Shown: piece by piece, positions 59,410 to 64,000 of the stretch
Numbering within the stretch: the stretch's first letter is position 1
How the letters are laid out: each line of letters begins with the position of its first letter
NCBI RefSeq assembly: GCF_023278565.1
Contig: NC_064680.1
Coordinates: 4,464,001 to 4,528,000 of the forward strand
Direction: 5' to 3'
DNA length: 64,000 nucleotides
Source: Colletotrichum lupini
Lineage: Eukaryota > Ascomycota > Sordariomycetes > Glomerellales > Glomerellaceae
Program-made: the position numbers and the translations under genes
The notes under the pieces: model-generated
What the model was told of the DNA's origin: nothing
What the model saw: the letters and a program-made list of their open reading frames with translations, nothing else
The model's database searches: none

Positions 59410-61835
59410 TTTTCTTGTGCTGTGTGTTTTTGGTGGAGGTTCCTGGATAGGAGAATGGGAGGGAAGAGGCCTTCTTTTTGGCTTCTTCAGGTATCTAGAT
59501 GATGCGGTTGGTTCCGTGAGAGGTAGTTTGATGACGGAGGTGGTTGATACTAGTTAAGACTAAGACGGGCCGAGATGGGAGGGTGTGTTGGACCAAATGG
59601 GTTGATAGTTGAAAGCCAATGGAACTCTGATAGAGCTTGCTTGTTGTCTATAAGACGAGAGGAGTGATGATGATGTAAAGTGTGTGGGATAGTGAAGAGA
59701 GACTAAGTGATTAGGACACCATCGTGAAGTCGTCCTCTTATACATCGTCGAGCTCTACCTTTCACCCTTTTCCCAATGGGATGAGCTTCCCCGCACCCAC
59801 GTCTCGTCCCATTGCTTCCCACGCCTCTCACACCCCCTCACCGTCTAAGTTCTTCCCGTCATGCCATGACCCTTGGCCCATGGTCCATTACCCCCCATGG
59901 CAAGATCAAGATCAGCAATCCCGAGCAACAATGAGCATCCGTTTTAGCAACCAACGGGCTAGCGCCGGCCGTGGCGGGCGAAGGAACAAGGGGATGGGAT
60001 TGGACTGAAGGGGGAGCTTGCGTTATGGTGAGCTGTCTAGGATTGTCTATACTAGGTCGTATGTATCGTCTCTGCCGGTTCCGGAAATGGACTGGTGACG
60101 AGACGTCGGGCTCGCTCGTGTGCCGTCAAGTTACCGGTAACAGATACCTACTGCAGTGTGTCTATCTAGTGCGTGGTATCAAGCTCCAAGCTCCCTTCGC
60201 CTCATCTTTTCTTAGAAACGGAAACCCCTCGCACCACTGTTTTTTGCTCCTCGTTGGAGTCTCTGCGGGACCTGCAAATCTAAGGTTTGTTCGTCCACGC
60301 CGGCGGGTACGTTTCGTTGCATGCCATGGGCAGCATGTGCAGCAATGGAGCTCCAGACTTCTCTCTCATCGAGGGCTGGAACCTTCAAAGATGGGTCTGC
60401 GATGTCCGAGACAGGTCATGCGGGATGTCAGATTTCAGAATAGAGATTGGAACGCCCCCGCCTTGCCCCCGTGTTCCCGTGTCTCTGTGTTTTTGCGTGG
60501 ACTCCCCCCGGTTCCCTGGTTCTAAAACTGCTTCTAAAAGCTCCGGGAAAGCAGTTGGACGCGCTCCCGCGTGAGAGTCTAGTCTTTGCTTAGGAGAGAG
60601 ACATGGGGCCATGGGAACATGGGGGCGGGCAATCGGGAATACTCCACCTTTGGACCCCTCCGCTCGCGGCGGAAACTCAACCGGCTGCCCGCGGTGCGGA
60701 AAATCGGTTGGTTTACCGAAAGAACCACATCAGGATTCACCACTTTTTTCAAGTTTTCACTGGCATGAAACGGAAAATGGCAGATTCAACTACCACCCGT
60801 TGGGCTGCGAGACACCCCCGACATGTCTGAACTCCAGTCTCTATGTTTCTGAAAAGGGCTCTGGTAAGGCTTTCGTGGGGCTTGGCTCCATTTCTCATTC
60901 CCAAACTCATATCTGGCCACAGCCGCCACACTATTGGGACGGAACTGCGGATGTTTGTTGCTTGAGCACTCAGACTGTCAGAGACTCAGAGTTGTATCGT
61001 GAAGCTTCGTGAGAATGGAGCAGAAAAAATCAAGGGACCTAAACTGGGTCTAAACTGCAACGTAGGGTCCAGAACTCATATCCACCCCCATTCTCATCCC
61101 TGCCTCTGAGTTTCCAGAGTCCAGACCAACATTCACAGATACCTGAGTAACCTTACCTGGGCGGCGGAAACCTACACGTCGGTACACATCCAGATAGCCA
61201 CTACTGCGCACGCTAGACACTTGGACTGCGCATGTCAACCAAACAGAGACTAATACGGTAAGGTAGAGAGTTTCGAGCGGTGGGGAGACAGCTGCGTCCG
61301 GGGGAGAAATGCGGAGTGCAGTGTTGCTTTGCGCATGCGGTCCCGGTCCACCGGATTGCTCCTTTAGGAAATCCGAGCTGCTCATCCCTTTCTCGTCCCT
61401 CCTTGATCCCTCCTCGTCCCTACTCACCCCTACTCACCCCTACTCCATGCCTTTGCTCACTGATACCAGAGTGGCAGAAGCTCAGAACGAGTATCAAACT
61501 ATTTGCCTTTTGTGGTCATGTGTGTTGTATCTCACTGCCTGCGCCACCAACAAACTGGAACCCAACAAAATGAAGAAGCAAAACCCAAAGATCGGTCAGC
61601 AAACCCATCATTCAAATGTCAGACAATTCAAGCATATGATGTCTTCGTGACGCCGCAGGATCAGCTTGCCCCTCCTTCACCCCATCCTCCCCCTATCCCG
61701 TGCTCGGCTCCGTACGGATATCCCGTAGGCTATCCCGTACCGCAAGTCCGCAACCTGGTACCCCGGGGCCAGAACAACACAACGCGCAAGCCTGCGAGTG
61801 TTTAATGCTCTCGTGACTCTCGGGACCATCGTGAA
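59410..61835. other. Intergenic region
   Basis: 2.4 kb between the SDR promoter and the 3' end of the transcription-factor gene. A (TACTCACCCC)2.5 repeat lies at 61421. A 184-codon open frame (+, 59971-60525) has no motif. No gene supported. Confidence 0.45.
61421..61445. repeat. 10-bp tandem repeat (TACTCACCCC)2.5
   Basis: Two full copies and a partial third in intergenic DNA. Confidence 0.85.
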
Positions 61836-63979
61836 CTATGCCGACACCTCCGGCCATGACCCAAAAGACCACTTATCCTCCAGCCTCTGCACCCCGGCGC
61901 CGCTATCGCCATCGCCCTCGCCGCCCCCTTCCCTGGCGATCCACCGCTGCACGCCCCAGAACGCCTTGAGGTACGATATTCCCAGCGCAAAGTCCTCGAA
62001 CCCGATCGATAGCCCCGTCACGGCCATCTTCCTCCTCACGAATCTGCCCTTGGCATCCGCCGCAGCGTTCGGGGCCGCCACCAGCATCACCCAGAGGAAG
62101 ATCCCCGGGATCCCCTTCCACGTCGTCATGCTCACGCTCGTCAGGCTGGCGTACGCTGCCTGGAGCATATCAGCGTCGTCGAACCGCGAAATCTGGTGCA
62201 GAGACTTGATGGACCAGCTGTAAATCACGGCGGCGATCCTGACAGTCTCGAGGATCCGTTCCTTTTCGGTGGAGGGGGAGGAGGCGACTTGTGTGGGTCT
62301 CGTTGCTGCCGTTGCTGTGCCTTGTTCCCGCAGCTTTCCGTATAGCCACGATGCGGTTGATCGAATCTTTGATTTCCTCGACGCCGACGCCATCGCCGAT
62401 GCCGATGTGACGGAATCTGTGAGGAACCGCACGTCGTCTAGAATATTGGCCGTCGCGCTGCAGATGCCGAGCTTCTCTGCGATACTCTCGAATCGCGGTG
62501 CGGGCGCCAGTAAGGGGCTGTCATAACAGTCTGGCCATGTTGTCGGGACGGGTATCTCCTCGTCACGGGCTGGATCATTTTCCAACCAGTAGAGATCCGT
62601 CTCAAAGGCACACGCAATCTCATAATCAGTCCTTTTGGATGGCATGAGCATAACTTTTTATGACTTGATACGAACTCACTTACAGAATTATGATCGATTC
62701 GCCTACTACATCTCTCAGCCCTCGCATGCCTTTACGGAGTTTAATCATGCGCTTGATGCCTCTCATGTGAGCAAACATGCTCTCGTCGGCTCCCCAAAAC
62801 CACTTTGAGAGGAAAATCAGCTTCCAGTTGAGAATGGTTCACAAAGCTGTCACCGGGACAAGACGCTGCACTCACCTCCATGACGACCAGATTCACAATG
62901 CACCGGACCATCTCAACCGCGATAGCGTCGAACGGTCGCCGCATGTAGTCCGCTATCATTGACAGCACCCAGGACTTTAGGGCGAGCGACTCGGGGCTCT
63001 TTGCCACTTCCGTCCCTCGCGCAAGCGACTGGGTCATCGAGGACATGAGGATGCCGATATTGGGAAACAGAGGGGATTGCAGCATCCACGGCAGGACCTC
63101 TTTGAGGAACACGGGCGGCTGGCTCTGACCGTCAATCGATACCATGTTAGGTGCGACGAATTGGACGTCTGTGGGCGGTCTCGTCAGCTACCAATGCTCC
63201 AAGGGTGATGATACTGGCGATCTTACAGAAATGTAAAAGCTCCGTCGTTCTGGGACCTTCCGGGAGTGGCATGCCGTGAAGGGTCGTAACTTCCGTGAGG
63301 ATGCCACCGATGGATGCTATGCCATTGTGAAAGAAGGCCTGGGGGTCCCCATCTCCATCGAGAAAGAGGTTGGCGCGAGTCTTGCTCTCCAATACGGCCC
63401 TCTCCTCTTCTCGATGGCCCTCACAGCAGTCTCCCCCGTGGCTTGCGTGATCATGAGTCGCAAGGCACCTCGACCTGAGCTGTTCCCTGCACCGATTTCG
63501 AACGGGAAGTCGACCCGGTAAGCCCAGAGACGCGATACCGGGTAACGAAGTGGCACATGGACCGTGTGAGGTTACCTCTGCCTGCTTCCCTGATTTCGAG
63601 GGAAGCGAGGATAGGTCAAAGGTGAGGACCTGTGTCTCGTACACGGGTTTCGGGAGACATGGCCCAAGTTGGACAATGGTACACTCCACGGGAGGGAAAC
63701 GCCTCGAGCAGTTGACGCACTGCGTCTCGGACTGTCGTATTATGCACTATGACATGTCCATTCTTTCAGTATTGCATGAACTCGATGGGATTCAAATGAT
63801 CAGGTTCGGGTCGTTCCTGGGCATGTAATACCGTTACATAGCGGGTGACTTGGTGTTGATCTGTGTTGGACTTTTGGTCAACTCACCTTCTGCTTCCGCC
63901 TTTGACACTCGGTGCACGATTTCTGGAGCCTCGCCCGTCTCTTCGCGGCGGTCGGCGGCTTTGACGATTCAGAGGCCAT
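61836..63979 (-). CDS. Zn(II)2Cys6 fungal transcription factor
   Basis: Five exons on the minus strand, 63887-63979, 63227-63746, 62876-63168, 62684-62820 and 61836-62631, join with all phases restored to 612 residues. The binuclear zinc cluster is complete only after splicing intron 1: cysteines at 22, 25, 32, 41, 44 and 53 (C-x2-C-x6-C-x8-C-x2-C-x8-C), with the first three in exon 1 (CTECQRRKQ) and CVNCSRRFPPVEC in exon 2. The middle and C-terminal parts (ELLHFYVQFVAPNM, SWVLSMIADYMRRPFDAIAV, FAHMRGIKRMIKLRKG, YEIACAFETDLYWLEND) match the fungal-specific regulatory region, all helical. Such factors bind CGG triplets and regulate metabolism. Targets unknown; the neighbouring SDR is a natural candidate. 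The promoter runs off the window end after 20 bases. The linker encoded by 63300-63600 is of uncertain quality and could hide another intron. Confidence 0.9.
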
Positions 63980-64000
63980 GATACTCGATTCATGATACTC

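Noticed and set aside
59971..60525. 184-codon + strand open frame
   Set aside because: No domain, erratic composition; in the promoter region of the SDR gene.

Overview
The window looks like nuclear DNA of a filamentous ascomycete (Pezizomycotina, probably a Sordariomycete; the genus is not identifiable by eye). Reasons: compact genes on both strands; short GT-AG introns, mostly 48-100 bp, with GTRNGT-type donors that restore frame when removed; a lysine gene of the alpha-aminoadipate pathway; a HET-domain gene; a fungal Zn2Cys6 regulator; and a decayed repeat whose two arms differ almost entirely by CpA-to-TpA changes, the signature of repeat-induced point mutation (RIP). Exon coordinates were derived by hand from splice signals and reading-frame continuity.

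Layout. 0-10 kb: a cysteine-rich F-box-like protein (+), a small serine/arginine-rich ORF (-) and a four-exon SET-domain protein (+). 10-22 kb: homoisocitrate dehydrogenase (-), a long disordered protein (+), mitochondrial ribosomal protein uS8m (-) and a fungal protein with a Pro/Gln-rich tail (+). 22-27 kb: a gene-poor tract with a 531-bp non-autonomous element that has about 100-bp terminal inverted repeats and a 10-bp target duplication, plus possible coding relics. 27-32 kb: a single-pass membrane protein with two PPxY motifs (+) and a PLP aminotransferase (-). 34-42 kb: an Adp1-like ABCG transporter with EGF-like repeats (+), then mS26/Pet123 (-) and the ribosome-assembly GTPase Nog2 (+) as a divergent pair. 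43-47 kb: a glycine-rich secreted protein with a PIR-like C-terminal domain (+) and a four-exon protein of unknown function (-) whose reading frame stays open for about 88 codons beyond a TAG. 48-57 kb: a HET gene broken by one extra base (-), a secreted TRI14-like protein (-) and a seven-exon APC-family permease (+). 57-64 kb: a small putatively myristoylated protein (+), a mitochondrially targeted short-chain dehydrogenase (-) and a complete five-exon Zn2Cys6 transcription factor (-).

How the genes fit together. Most are independent housekeeping genes: lysine synthesis, mitochondrial translation (uS8m, mS26), 60S assembly (Nog2) and membrane transport. The 45-64 kb part is more accessory in character (HET, TRI14-like, permease, SDR, regulator), but no backbone synthase is present, so I do not call a biosynthetic cluster. 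The best candidates for something new are the RIP-marked element, the open frame beyond the TAG at 45564, the broken HET gene, the long Nog2 intron and the glycine-rich/PIR-like wall protein.
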